64,000 nucleotides of DNA from Hydra vulgaris (Eukaryota > Cnidaria > Hydrozoa > Anthoathecata > Hydridae). The DNA is taken from the NCBI RefSeq assembly GCF_038396675.1, contig NC_088924.1, forward strand, positions 29,564,501-29,628,500, given 5' to 3'. Below are positions 12,401 to 22,793 of this stretch, one piece after another (position 1 is the stretch's first letter; the number at the start of each line of letters is the position of its first letter). A program made the position numbers and the translations under genes. The notes beneath the pieces are model-generated. The model did not search any database. It was not told the origin of the DNA and saw only the letters and a list, made by a program, of their open reading frames with translations.

Positions 12401-13528
12401 AAAAAATGTAGATACGATATAAAATTTGTACTGAGTAAAATACTCAGTGCAAGTAATATGCGCACTCATTTTATTCAGAAACTATGTTTTTGAGATGTTT
12501 TAGCATTTCATCACGAAAATATAAGAGCCCAATTTTAGCAACATAATCAAATCGAAGTTAGGGTATGCCTTACAAAATATCATATAAAAACTCAAAACAA
12601 TAAACATGATCTGAAAATTTGGCAATCTTCATAATACATTTAACAACATACTGACAAAATTATATCAAAATCTAAGATTTTGATTAAAGTCGCGGGGGGG
12701 GCCTCTGGACCACTTGGCGTGGAATTACCCTTATTTTATTTTAAATAAAATTTTTTTGTTTTTATTTTACATATTTTGTTTAGAACTTACATAAAATGTT
12801 CGTTTTGTATTCGTTTACCTGTTGTTAATTAGGACAAAATCTAAAGCAAAAAAAGTTAACATTCTCAAAAAAAATTTAGGTTTACATACCATCTCGAGTA
12901 GTTATAGTGTTGGGAAAAGACGATGGAAATTAAACTTCAACTTAATCTGTTGTGTTATCGATGTATTTTTATTTGACGCTTTGTGTTGGAAACGTTGAGT
13001 AAATACTCTCTTTTATTACTATAAAATGTAAAATCTTAGGTTGCAATATCAGTTTTATTTAAAAACTAACTTTTTATACAGATTATATAAAAATTTGATA
13101 AGATTTTTTCGAATCTATAGATTTTTGCATAATGCAGGTATAACTATTTTTTAAAGAATAGTTTACTTTATTTTCTTTCTGTTTCATATATTTTTTTGAA
13201 CAAAATGAAATTTATTTTCTTAGTTTTTTTTACAGAAACCTTTTGAAAAAGATTTTAATATATATTGTCGGTAAAAAAATTTTAAAAGAAATGTTTTATT
13301 GAAAAGAAAAAGAAAAAAAAAATAGTAAAAGTGACAATTTTAAAATGATTTACAGATTTTTTTGTTAAATAGTTTCTATATATGTATAATTTTAGATGTA
13401 AACCTACTTTATTTGGAAAAAAAATGTTAAAATGTTTTTCTTTCTATTTCTTTCACTATTTACTCATTTTTTGTATGAGAAACTACTCTAAAAAAAATTT
13501 TATTTTATGTACAGAATTTATGGGGATA
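9496..13528. other. Long AT-rich stretch without a recognised gene
   Basis: No family is recognised. Contents seen: a 16-bp hairpin at 9774-9810, a C-rich/G-rich hairpin at 9836-9860 (CCCCCTCCC against GGGAGGGGG), a short motif at 9921-9985 that recurs at 48.1 and 58.6 kb, the direct repeat described separately, and a frame at 11756-11985 (76 codons) with slightly more balanced composition but no homology that I know. A G-rich spot at 12695 (GGGGGGGG) may be a worn transposon end. The rest is AT-rich with stops throughout. Confidence 0.5.
10907..11131. repeat. Direct repeat, two copies, period about 131 bp
   Basis: GAACAAAAATATGTAGTGAA starts both copies (10907 and 11038), and both continue through CAGAGAGAAGGTAACAAC and end in CATTCATAATATAAAATA. 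The second copy lacks about 20 bp of the middle. Confidence 0.9.
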
Positions 13529-13530
13529 TA

Positions 13531-14469
13531 CACTGCAGGCCAAATGTTTTCATTTAAAATCTATTTCATTAACCACTACGAAACGACGTCTTAGACAAGC
13601 AGGACTTTCTAGCTGTATAGCGGTCAGAAAACCGTTGCTACGGATTGGAAATAAAAAGAAAAGGTTACAATGGGCTATAGACCACCAAAATTGGACAGAA
13701 GAAGACTGGGGGAAAGTACTATGGACCGACGAGTCCAAAGCTGTTTGGGCAAAGACGTAGAATAGAAGAACAACAAAACAAAAAATGATTTCAAAGTATT
13801 TAGTGCTGACAATCAAGCATGGTGGTGGGTCAGTTATGGTACGGGGATGTTTTTCTTCAGCTGGTGTAGGTGACCTAGTTAAAATTGAGGGTATTATGAA
13901 AAAAGAACAATATAAAACAATTCTAAAAAACAATGCTTTACCTTCTGTCTTAAGAACTATTGGTCGTGGTTTTGTTTTTGTGCAGGACAATGACCCTCAC
14001 ACACCTCTAAATTATGTAAGAACTATATAAAAGAACAAGAGGATAATGGTGTCCTCAAAAACATGGCCTGGCCGGCCCAATCACCAGATTTGAACCCAAT
14101 AGAGTTGCTGTGGGAAGAATTGGACAGAAAGGTCAGACAAAAATACCCAACATCCAAAGAGCACCTGTGGTAAATATTTGAAAAATCCTGGTTATCAATT
14201 ACACCCGAAATAATAAATAAATTAATAAATAGGATGCAACGGATCGCAAAAAAAGTGATAAAAACTCGTGGGTTATTTTTTGACGAAAAGACAGTTTAAT
14301 AATAATAGTGTTTTTATTTCATTTTTTGTCTCTTTTTTTTCTTAAATAGTAACTATATGTATCTTTTATAAAATAAATATGATATTTGAATTTTTTTGAA
14401 ATAATTATGGGAGTTTTAATTAAAAAATTAAACAAAATCCAAGTGTCCGGAAACTTTTGGTCTGCAGAG
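13531..14469 (+). mobile_element. Tc1/mariner element, internally damaged
   Basis: The left end CACTGCAGGCCAAATGTTTT (13531) and the inverted right end, read on the minus strand as CTCTGCAGACCAAAAGTTTC (14469), pair over about 20 bp with three mismatches and are each flanked by TA, as expected for this superfamily. The element is about 939 bp and has lost the N-terminal DNA-binding half of its transposase. The right TA runs directly into a TTAGGGTGG terminus of another repeat. Confidence 0.9.
13572..14299 (+). pseudogene. Tc1-type transposase, catalytic half only
   Basis: The reading starts at RRLRQAGLSSCIAVRKPLL, continues to WTDESK (first catalytic Asp, about 13726), meets a TAG at about 13760, resumes at HGGGSVMVRGCFSSAGVGDL, and reaches VQDNDP (second Asp, about 13990). 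A frameshift near 13995-14005 moves to KLCKNYIKEQEDNG and SPDLNPIELLWEEL (final Glu). It ends with TRGLFFDEKTV and a stop at 14297-14299. The paired-like helix-turn-helix region is missing, so it cannot be autonomous. The inferred spacing from the second Asp to the Glu is about 38 residues, not the 34 of classic Tc1. The minus-strand frame at 13550-13990 is its shadow. Confidence 0.88.
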
Positions 14470-15229
14470 TATATATTAGGGTGGATTAGTCTATTTAAAG
14501 TTTTTTATTTTAAATTTTTAATAGTGAAAACATGTTGTCAATGGTATCATAAAATCATCGTGTAAAATTTTTTAACTTTTGAAATGATCTTGAGGTGTCC
14601 CAATGCCAAAATATAAAATAGAGGCTTTTTCTACCAAAAAATGTTGATATTAGTATTAAATATTTGGACAATTTTGTTGTGGCTATATAAAAATTATATA
14701 TGGGTAAAATATTGTGTAACACCATGTTTACAAAGTCTTAAGTAACTGCTGCGTTAACCTAAATTCAAAATGTCTGTGTTTTGGGGGGATATATTAATCA
14801 AGTTAAATACTTGTAAAGTTATTAAAGTAACTTAATTAAATTAAGGTCACTTAAAAAAAATTAAAACTAAAATAACTAAAACCCTAACAAGTATCAAACA
14901 AATATTAAAAATAACGTATTTAAAATATTTTTTAAAAAGTTGAGAAAAATTCTTAGTAGCTCTGGCGTTTGCCCAAAATTAAAATATTTTAATCAAACGT
15001 ATGTTATAATTATAAAACTTTAATGTACTTACTGAAAATAAATAATAGGGGAGAGTTGGGTCATGATTTTTACATTTTTAAACAACACTTTTAGTTTTTG
15101 CTTCGTAACAATTTTTTTTAATTTTTTTTTTAGGCGCCTTTTTGTAGGCGCTTGGTTTAACCAAAATAAAACAGGTTAAAATTATGAGACTATCTAAAAT
15201 AAAATTAGAAATTTGTATCAAGGTACCCT
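14470..15229. other. AT-rich DNA beginning at a TTAGGGTGG terminus
   Basis: A TATATTAGGGTGGATTAG sequence starts right after the Tc1 element and resembles the ends at 3093 and 6160. The body has no open frame; its other end was not found. Around 15050 there is GGGGAGAGTTGGGTCA, similar to the MITE ends at 16.7-17.2 kb. Confidence 0.4.
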
Positions 15230-15524
15230 CAGGGTCAGACTGGTTAGGGAGGTTGTGGGTATATCCCCTCCAACCGGGCTCCTGCTGTGTCTAAAGGTCC
15301 TGGGCCTCTCAATAAATCAAGATACACAAATAAAACACGCAAAAATACAAATTAATAATAACTAATTATTGTAAATATGCATAAATTAATATTTTCAAAT
15401 ACCCTTAGAAAAAACTATGTGATTAAGGGTTTAACGTATTTTTGCTAAATTTTTTGCAACCTATAATGGCCCCACCTATTTTTCTCTCCCCCTCCCCGGG
15501 CCCCTTAGTGCCAGTCCGACATTG
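15230..15524. mobile_element. Non-autonomous hAT element (about 295 bp)
   Basis: The ends are inverted: CAGGGTCAGACTGG at 15230 and, read inward on the other strand, CAATGTCGGACTGG at 15524. The flanks are GGTACCCT (15222-15229) and GGTACCTT (15525-15532), an 8-bp target duplication with one change, which is the hAT length. The interior has GGGCCT/GGGCCCC blocks typical of hAT subterminal regions and no coding frame. Confidence 0.8.
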
Positions 15525-16690
15525 GGTACCTTGAAACAGCATCATTAAAATAGTAAATAAAAAATATAAAACGTAAATAAAGAGGCATATTTTTACTTGA
15601 AAGCAATCAAATTAATAATTATAATCCAAATAATGTATCAAATGGTCTAAATCACATATCAGAAGATTTATAGATAATATTTCGTTTTAAATGTCATTGT
15701 TAAGCGTCAATAAATAATGGTTTTGTATCGAAATTGGATCTCCTAGTGTGATACCTACATAAATCTCTTGAAAATTGACTGTAAATATTAAAAGAAATGA
15801 ATTAGAATTGTTAATGAAACAATTTAGTACTATTCTACAGTTTTAGGCCCCCAAAAATGCTGTATCAAGGTAGTCCATACTTGCTTATAGAAAATAATCT
15901 TATTTTTAGTATCAAATTGTTTTTTCAGTGATTTTCTTTTAATGAAGTAAAGAGCCTATGAATTTTAGTTTACAAAAAAATATTACTTTCAGATAGACGC
16001 ATTGAATAAGATACCTTAAAACTTATCACTTTAAAAACTAATAAATTGTTACCAAAAAACTATAAATTGATATAATTTTTTTTTTCAAATGATATACTTT
16101 TTTTTTTCAAATTATATAATTTTTTTTTTCAAATGATATACTTTTTTTTTTCAAATGATATAATTTTTTTTTTTCAAATCATAGCTCTAGTAGTAACTGC
16201 TTCACCATATGAAAGTGGTTGTTACAACTCTCAAGATGCCTCCACAATTACAATGCTTCATGGTGCCCCATTTATTCATCGAATATTTGTTCACTATTGG
16301 GTCTTCCTAGTTTGTACACAGGTATGGGGGAGGGGAGATACCTAAAAACGTACGAATGTGTGCAAAGGACGGGGTGTTAAAGTCAGCAAGTACGTATGCG
16401 TTTTGACTATCTTTTGCTCCTTAAACTTAATTTCTTTCATTTTCTTTTTTTTTTTTTTAAAAAAACAATTTTACAAGTTAATAAATGTTCAGTTATGTAA
16501 CATAATATAGAAGTATAACAAAAAGCTGTAGTAGTTCGAAAACTACGAGTGAAATTAAAAGTAATTAATTTCTCTTTGACAACATACACATTAAGTAGTT
16601 TTTCGGATAGTATTTTTTAAATTATTTTTGCTGTTAATATATTCGAATAGAAGTTTTGGATTGTAGGTTGATTTACAAGATTCTTTTCAA
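15525..16690. other. AT-rich DNA without a gene
   Basis: Nothing recognisable except the T-rich tandem repeat at 16071-16183. The frame at 16133-16344 starts inside that repeat and has no family features. At 16.33-16.40 kb a G-rich patch followed by AAACGTACGAATG resembles the interior of the GGGGTC element at 31.3 kb, but too weakly to call. Confidence 0.45.
16071..16183. repeat. T-rich tandem repeat, about 23-bp unit, five copies
   Basis: Units of the form TATAA(T)10CAAATGA alternate with TATAC(T)10CAAATGA, giving a dimeric pattern. The run ends where CAAATCATAGC breaks the phase. Confidence 0.9.
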
Positions 16691-16692
16691 GT

Positions 16693-17203
16693 ATAGGGGA
16701 GAAGTGGGACAGCCTGAAATTTCTAACTAGTAGTGTTAAATACTGTTAAAAACTAAATACTGTTATTTAATGTAAACAATTAAATTTCTTCCCTCACTAT
16801 TTAGCAGAAATTGCTTTTTTTCCATGCGCGCTAGGAGCCCTAATTTTGAAATATACCTTAAAAAAGTGTTTATATTGGGTGAAGTGGGACAGAAAAGAGA
16901 AATATTTATGCCCCGCTTCTTCCCGTCACCATTTCATTATTTTGTTTGATGAAAGCTCTTAAACATTTTAATGTCGATTAGGTGATTTTGCCACGCTACC
17001 CCAATGGCACTGTTTCTCTAAAAGCGAAAATTTTTATACTTAGTTATAATTGGATGGAAACCTAAGGGGATTGAATCGGTGCCTAAAATGAAGGTTTATT
17101 CGTAAAAACTTGTTTGGTTTAGTTTATACATTAAATAAAAAAGATATTGCAACTACTCTAAAAAAAAAATGTACGTGTCACACTTCTCCCCACTCTTCCC
17201 TGC
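16693..17203. mobile_element. MITE-like repeat with GGGGAGAAGTGGGACA ends
   Basis: The left side has AGGGGAGAAGTGGGACA at 16695; the right side, read inverted, has GGGGAGAAGTGTGACA near 17175-17190. Internal copies GTGAAGTGGGACAG at 16878 and an inverted CCCGCTTCTTCCCGTCA at 16912 lie between. No coding frame and no clear target duplication were found. Superfamily unknown. Confidence 0.45.
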
Positions 17204-17205
17204 GC

Positions 17206-17629
17206 TAAATCTTTAATTTCTCGTGTGATTCAGTGAGATCTATTGGCATTATGAGTTCTAGTTCGTTGTGGTATAAAAGGTTCTATGATACTTAAGTAAA
17301 TTAATAAAAATTTGTTATACATTTTGTCTGCAGTTAAGTTATTAAAATGCATTGTCCGTTCATTCCTTCAACCACTCTACTTATTTCAGAATAGTTTCCA
17401 TTATGATATTTATTTGATGCTGATAGTCAAAATATTTATTTGATGCTTTATTTTCGCTTTTAGCCGATTCGCTGTCGATGGCTAATTTCCATATTAATAC
17501 AGAATTTCCTTGTTTGGTGTTGCCAAGAGGTGATAAATGCATTAATTCAAATACGTTATTAGGTTTATAAGTCTAAAGTACTTATAGGCGTAATGGTACC
17601 GTTAAAGAACATTGCACTATAAACTTGTT
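17206..17629. other. AT-rich DNA, no gene seen
   Basis: There are short AT phrases, including a duplicated TATTTATTTGATGCT at about 17405-17445. It may include decayed LINE sequence continuing from the fragment to its right, but no motif is readable. Confidence 0.4.
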
Positions 17630-18330
17630 GATTCAATGAAGATTATTTACAGTATGAGAAAATTGTTTGTCGGGTTCATTATCACTTGTTCTAATGTCTT
17701 CAATTAAATCATTTGACCATGTAATTTTAGGGTAATTAAAATCTCCTATCAATAAAAAACTTGTAAACACTTTATTTCTAATTTTAATTTTAGTATTTTT
17801 TTATTTATTTTATCATTTAATTGTTTATTTAAAATCGAATTTCCTAGACGGTATATGCATCCTATTAATATTTTCTCTTCATATTTTACTATAGTTACCT
17901 ATATTATCTCAGGATTTTGTTCAATATTTGGAAATTTTTTTTAGGTGCCCCAAGAAGTCCTTACGGTCTTATCACAGAGCACCGCGGAAGAGCATTTAAT
18001 CGGAAGTTCACGTCTCCTTCCCAACCGATGTCGCAAAACTTGCCCAGAGGTAAGGATGAAACACAGTATCTTACATTTCTGAGACAGTGCGCTACCACTG
18101 CGCCACGGCTGCTCAAATATCACTTTGTATTGTTCAAATCTTTGTTTATATAGATAGATACACCACCTTCTTCACTTCTGTCTTTTCGGTATAATAAATA
18201 GCTGTCTAAAATTGGTACCGAGTTACTGGAAAACCAATTTTCTGTCACTGCAATGATATCTATTAGATGTACTCTTATAAAAGCTTCAAATTCCAGCAGC
18301 TTGTTTTCCAAAGATGTGGTCTTGGTGTAA
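17630..18330 (-). pseudogene. LINE APE-type endonuclease fragment, split by a SINE
   Basis: On the minus strand, 18330-18120 reads KLLEFEAFIRVHLIDIIAVT, then ENWFSSNSV and YLLYRKDRSEEGGVSIYI, the N-terminal half of the endonuclease of CR1/RTE-like LINEs (TE-W motif). After the inserted SINE, decayed sequence at 17.9-17.8 kb contains ILIGCIYR, and 17760-17636 reads SFLLIGDFNYPKITWSNDL, which holds the conserved GDFN active-site motif. Both ends are missing. The relation to the reverse transcriptase copies elsewhere in the window is not established. Confidence 0.8.
17934..18118 (-). mobile_element. tRNA-derived SINE (family 2), inserted in a LINE fragment
   Basis: Minus strand from 18118: GAGCAGCCGTGGCGCAGTGG, a good A box (GGCGCAGTGGTAGCGC), then the body with GACATCGGTTGGG and CCGCGGTGCTCTGTGATAAG, ending AGGCACC-type sequence (here GGGGCACCT) and an A-tail (T-run 17934-17942 on plus). 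The flanks share ATATTTGA/AATATTGA, a possible short target duplication. It interrupts the endonuclease frame. Confidence 0.8.
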
Positions 18331-18427
18331 CAACATTACAATTCATTACTTTTGTTGTTGCTGCAAGACTTTAAGTTTGAATGCGAAGAATTATTTTATT
18401 TATTCCGTTTAGATTAGTTAGACCGTT

Positions 18428-18622
18428 GAGCAGCCGGGGCGCAGTGGTAGCGCTTTTTCCTCAGAAACAAAGGATCCGTGGTTCTAACCCCACCTCTAGA
18501 TAAGTTTTGCGACTTCGGTTTGGACGGAGGCGAGAACTTTCAATTATATGCTCATCCGCGGTGCTATGACAAGACCTTAAGTACTTCTTGAGGCACCTAA
18601 ATAGAATTGAAAAAAAAAAAAA
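18428..18622 (+). mobile_element. tRNA-derived SINE (family 2), plus orientation
   Basis: It starts GAGCAGCCGGGGCGCAGTGG; the A box GGCGCAGTGGTAGCGC and the B-box-like GTGGTTCTAACCCC are better kept than in the copy at 17.9 kb. It continues through GACTTCGGTTTGGACGG, CCGCGGTGCTATGACAAGAC and CTTGAGGCACCTAAATAG, then an A-tail at 18609-18622. It is inverted relative to the other copy, 310 bp away. The minus-strand frame at 18461-18688 is spurious. Confidence 0.82.
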
Positions 18623-18658
18623 GATCGCAGTTGGAAATAATCTTTCTGCTTCAGTTTG

Positions 18659-18689
18659 ATTGGGACTGATGAACACCATCAGTCCCAAT
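18659..18689. repeat. Perfect 13-bp hairpin
   Basis: ATTGGGACTGATG, loop AACAC, then its exact complement. It lies shortly after the SINE tail. Confidence 0.9.
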
Positions 18690-18761
18690 GCTGTTGTTGT
18701 TCTTTTTATTACATTTTAAATAAGCATTTCAATATTAAAAATACAAATATATAATAATACA

Positions 18762-18888
18762 ATATATGTATATATAATGATCGTTATAAAGAAATAAAAG
18801 AACGCGGAAACTCGTAGAAGACGTACGGTCTTCTACGAGTTCCCGCGTTCTTTTATTTCTTTATAACGATCATTATATATACATATAT
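18762..18888. repeat. 127-bp near-perfect hairpin, 61-bp arms
   Basis: The arms 18762-18822 and 18828-18888 are reverse complements with one mismatch, and the loop is five bases (GTACG). The outer 20 bp are TA-rich; the inner 40 bp are mixed sequence (AAAGAACGCGGAAACTCGTA). There is no coding content. It could be a foldback MITE, a small-RNA hairpin or a palindromic rearrangement; the sequence alone does not decide. Confidence 0.95.
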
Positions 18889-18889
18889 C

Positions 18890-20023
18890 TTGTCGTCGAG
18901 TACCGCTAAGAAATGTTCGTGTTAAAATTTATAAGATATTTACAAGATAAATAATGAGTTAACGAAGTAAGAAACTTTTTTTAAGAGTACATATACTTGA
19001 AGATAAAAGAAAAATAAAAATAAAAAATAAGTAAAATAAAATATTCCGCTATAAATACATGATGCGTTATATCTATTATATATGTAGACAATAGTTATTA
19101 ATGAGATTAATATAGTTGTTAATGAGAAATATATAATTTTTATAAATCCATGTTTAAATAGGGGGTAAAAAGGAAAAATAAAAATATCAGAAGTATATTA
19201 TTAAATCTTCAATTGTAAAAATAAGTTCTTTAAGCTTTCGTTTATAAGAAAAGTAGTTACTTTTATCAAGGACGTACTAGTATTTATACGTCCTTGCTTT
19301 AATGAATAAAATTCTCAGTAAAATTTTTTAAAACTATTTTATTTCATAAAAATGGTCCGCGATAATCAATACAAAATTTAAAAAAATTTGTTTGAAAAAT
19401 GGGCTAACTAATAGAACTATCATTGCGTAAAATTGAACTTGGAGATGAATTGGTTTTACATTTAAACATAAAACAAAGAATATTAAAAATATTAGTATAT
19501 AACTAATATAATATAATATAACACCTACAAGCCCACTGCGCAATGTGCAAAATTTCCAATGCGCCAATCCCTATTTAATTCAACCGATGTATGTCGCTTG
19601 ATATAAATTTAAAGTCGTACAATTGTTAATATAAAATTATGTATAAAGTAATAACTTAACTTATTAATAAAAAATTAGTTTATTGCAACAGCAAGATAAA
19701 AACTAAAACAATTTTATCTTCTAAAAAATTTCTTAAAACACGTTTTGTTTCCTCAAAACAAGCTTTATTTTGACAAAACAAGGGGTTTTGTTTTTTTCCT
19801 GACACTTATCTTCCATTCGTATGACGTATTGTTTGGAGATTATTTAATGTACTCGAGCTTCGAAGTAAATATTAAATAATTGTTTAAAATATGAGTTCTC
19901 TAGTACACGAGGGTATGAAAGATTTGCAAAATTATTTTACTGAAATACAAACTACTTTAGAAACGAATAGCAAATAACTCAGTTAATTTGAAATCTACAT
20001 ATCATACATGATTATGGGGAAAA
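18890..20023. other. AT-rich DNA, no gene seen
   Basis: It contains a small hairpin AAGGACGTA/TACGTCCTT around 19258-19288 and a run of AAAACAAG phrases at 19740-19790. The minus frame at 19334-19567 encodes a hydrophobic low-complexity peptide typical of AT-rich noise. Confidence 0.5.
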
Positions 20024-20174
20024 AGTTATATACTATTGGAATAAATCCAATAGTATATAACTTAAATCCTATTATACAATATAATGTTATATACTATTGG
20101 AATAAATCTTTTGTCATTTTCAAGAGATTTTTTCCAATACTATTGGAAAAAATCTTTTGAAAATGACAAAAGAT
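20024..20174. repeat. Compound palindromes
   Basis: A perfect 17-bp hairpin lies at 20024-20062 (arm AGTTATATACTATTGGA, loop ATAAA). The same arm recurs at 20088-20104 and leads into a 34-bp arm palindrome, 20106-20139 with 20141-20174, with one mismatch and one unpaired central base. No coding content. Confidence 0.9.
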
Positions 20175-20350
20175 CCAAATTTGAACAATATATATCAGGT
20201 GATAGTATTTAGATTTTAATTTTACTTATATAGTTGTGAAAGCTAAACAAATATGAAAACAATTAGCAATTATTAATTAAGCTCATGAGTATATGACTCT
20301 AAAATTAGCAAAATTACCCTATTATATTACCTTATAACTAGCCTATAACT

Positions 20351-20584
20351 ACCACCAAAAGGTTTTGTTAATAGTGACGACCACCAAAAGATTTTGTTAA
20401 TAAGGATGACCACCAAAAGATTTTGACAATAGTGACGACCACCATAAGAACTTGTTAATAGTGACGACCACCAAAAAATTTTGATAATAGTGACGTCCGC
20501 CAAAAGATTTTAATAATAGTGAAGAACATTCAAAAAGTTTTAAATGATAATGACAACCACCAAAATATTTTGATAATATGAGTA
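20351..20584. repeat. 29-bp minisatellite, eight copies
   Basis: The units have the form ACCACCAAAAGATTTTG plus TTAATAGTGACG, drifting toward the right end. Unit length is 29 bp except for one of 30. Confidence 0.92.
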
Positions 20585-20646
20585 AATAATAAACGTTGGA
20601 TAATTAGCGAAGTACAAAATTAATTTACAAAATGTAATGTTTTGTG

Positions 20647-21383
20647 GTAATTAGTCACTGGATCATCATCGGCTATGGAATCAAGTGGTGTTTTGAAACT
20701 TTTTCATCGTTCTGAAAAGAAAAACAATTTAAGGTATACCACATATCTTGGTGACGAAGATAGTAGTTCTTATACCAGTGTTGTTGCTGCTAAACCTTAT
20801 AGACATAATGTAGAAATTAAAAAAGCAGATTGCATTGGTCATATTCAAAAACGAGTTGGCACGCGTTTAAGAAACTTAAAAAAAGCAGCAAAAAAATTTT
20901 AAGTGATGGTAAAAAACTAGGAGGAGCAGGTCGTTTGACAGGAAATGTTATTAACACGTTGCAAAATTACTATGGCAAAGTAACTAGACAGAACATTGGT
21001 AGTTTATATGCAATGAAAAAAAGTGTAGCAGCAGTTCTTTTTCACTGTTCTGAAAGTTATGACAATGAAACACGCCATCAATTTTGTTTGCGATCTAAGG
21101 ATTCTTCGTGCAAATTCCAGGCTGATAAACTTGAAAATAAACATACAAAGAAAATATTTGTATTCCTGCTGCTGTTCGAGATTTTATAAAACCGATATTT
21201 ATAGATCTTGGAAGTGATATTCTTTTAGAAAAGTGTTTGCACAGTAAAACACAATATACTAATGAATCCTTGAATCAATTGATTTGGAAGCATTGTCCCA
21301 AAGATACATTTGTTGAAAGAACTACTTTATGTGTTGGAGTAGCATCAGCTGTCCTATACTTTAATAATGGACTACAATTTTGA
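20647..21383 (+). pseudogene. Mutator-like transposase, C-terminal part
   Basis: The reading begins upstream of 20675 with SSSAMESSGVLKLFHRSEKK, then LRYTTYLGDEDSSSY (usually GDGD), AKPY and KKADCIGHIQKRVGTRLRNL. A frameshift near 20890 leads to KKLGGAGRLTGNVINTLQNY; a second near 21165 leads to IPAAVRDFIKPIFIDLG, LEKCLHSKTQYTNESLNQLI and WKHCPKDTFVERTTL, with a stop at 21383. This order matches the Mutator-like transposase domain known from arthropods and cnidarians; the assignment is by motif memory. The N-terminal half is missing. It runs straight into the CCCACATGGG cluster. Confidence 0.75.
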
Positions 21384-21404
21384 AAGACGTTGTCCCAGTG
21401 AAAA

Positions 21405-21630
21405 ATAAAACCGCGTCCCACATGGGTTCCGCGTGGGTTTCGTGTGGGATTTACGTGGGACGGATTTTCCCATGTGGTATCCGTATGGATACCACATGGG
21501 AAAATTTGGAAATTTGTCACCTTAAACCCATGTGGGTAATCCCACATGGGTTACATGTGGGAACCATATGGTATTTACACACATGGGAAATCCCACATGG
21601 GTTTCCTGAGGGATTTGCATGGGAATTAAT
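21405..21630. repeat. Cluster of CCCACATGGG / CCCATGTGGG palindromes
   Basis: About ten copies or near-copies of the self-complementary decamer CCCAYRTGGG stand in 225 bp, separated by TTT, AAA, ATCC or GTAAT spacers. Several neighbours form larger hairpins, for example CCCATGTGGTATCC with GGATACCACATGGG. GC content is far above the surroundings. The frames on both strands here reflect the repeat, not a gene. Confidence 0.9.
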
Positions 21631-21639
21631 TTGAAAGCT

Positions 21640-21847
21640 GGAAACTAAATAAAAACTTTTTAAAAAAAACTAAAAAAAAATTTTTAAATCGACGTTGCAT
21701 TGCGTTACGTTTATATTATGTGAAAATATTTTATATTAATATAGAGAATGGCAAGCAAGTATGTAAGTACCACGAATAATGCTCATCTTTCTTTATAGAA
21801 ATAAGATTAAGATTTGTGCAAATAGACGTATTATTAGGATAATATAA
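21640..21847. other. AT-rich spacer
   Basis: No gene or named element. It separates the palindrome cluster from the foldback arm. Confidence 0.5.
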
Positions 21848-22693
21848 TAGTTATTTGAATATAGATCTTAAGTAAATTATTTGCAAACAATTAACTGATG
21901 CAAGTTGAAATGTTGTCAAAAACCAATCTTGCATGCATGGGACACTGCAGTGTCCCACAAAGAAATGCATGTCAAAGAATTCCCAATTTTCTTTATTTAA
22001 AAAAGAAAAAAATAGGATGGAGATGGGTTTCTGTAACTTTTTTTATGCTCCAAAACTTTTAACTTTAGATATAATAAGGTCCTTAAGACTTAAGGGACTT
22101 ACGAACTACATTGAGGAACAAAAACAGGATATTTACAGAAACTTTTCAATTTTTAATCTGGAGTACCACAGTGTAATTGGGAATAAAGTCTCTAGGTCCA
22201 GTATTCAAAGTAATATGATCTAAAGTAACATATAAATTAAATAAAATGCTTTAAAATGCATGCAGTTATACATATAACTCCTGATAGTTAATATATGTAT
22301 AACAAGTTTTACATAAAATTTATTATATAAACTTATTTTTTAAGGTTATGCTTGAACAAATTAGTACCAATTAATTCAAACTCAAGATTTAGTTCAAGTT
22401 CTTATTTGTTCATTGTTTTTTCACTATTTTATATTTATTTGATCAAATTTGTTAACTAGTACTAATTCTTACTACAGTAAGAATTTTTATCATTGTTGAA
22501 CGTGATTTTATTAGTAACTTAATTTTACTTTCAACATGTTTTGACAACACCCTTTACATTTTAAATAATGACAGCTTTACTTTTCTATTGATGTTAAATT
22601 TATTACGTTTCAATAACTCAGATTGAATTTTAACTGAATTATTGTAAGCTTTGTATGGGTTTGTTGTATATCAAATGGTGTTGTAAATAAAGT

Positions 22694-22793
<100 letters not shown>

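Noticed and set aside
13382-13594. 70-codon plus-strand frame crossing the Tc1 left end
   Set aside because: It crosses the inverted repeat boundary and has low-complexity composition.
18428-18500. Functional tRNA gene at the SINE head
   Set aside because: A and B boxes are present but no cloverleaf closes, and a body plus A-tail follow as in a SINE.
21275-21634. Overlapping frames on both strands
   Set aside because: Produced by the CCCACATGGG palindromes, which read similarly on both strands.
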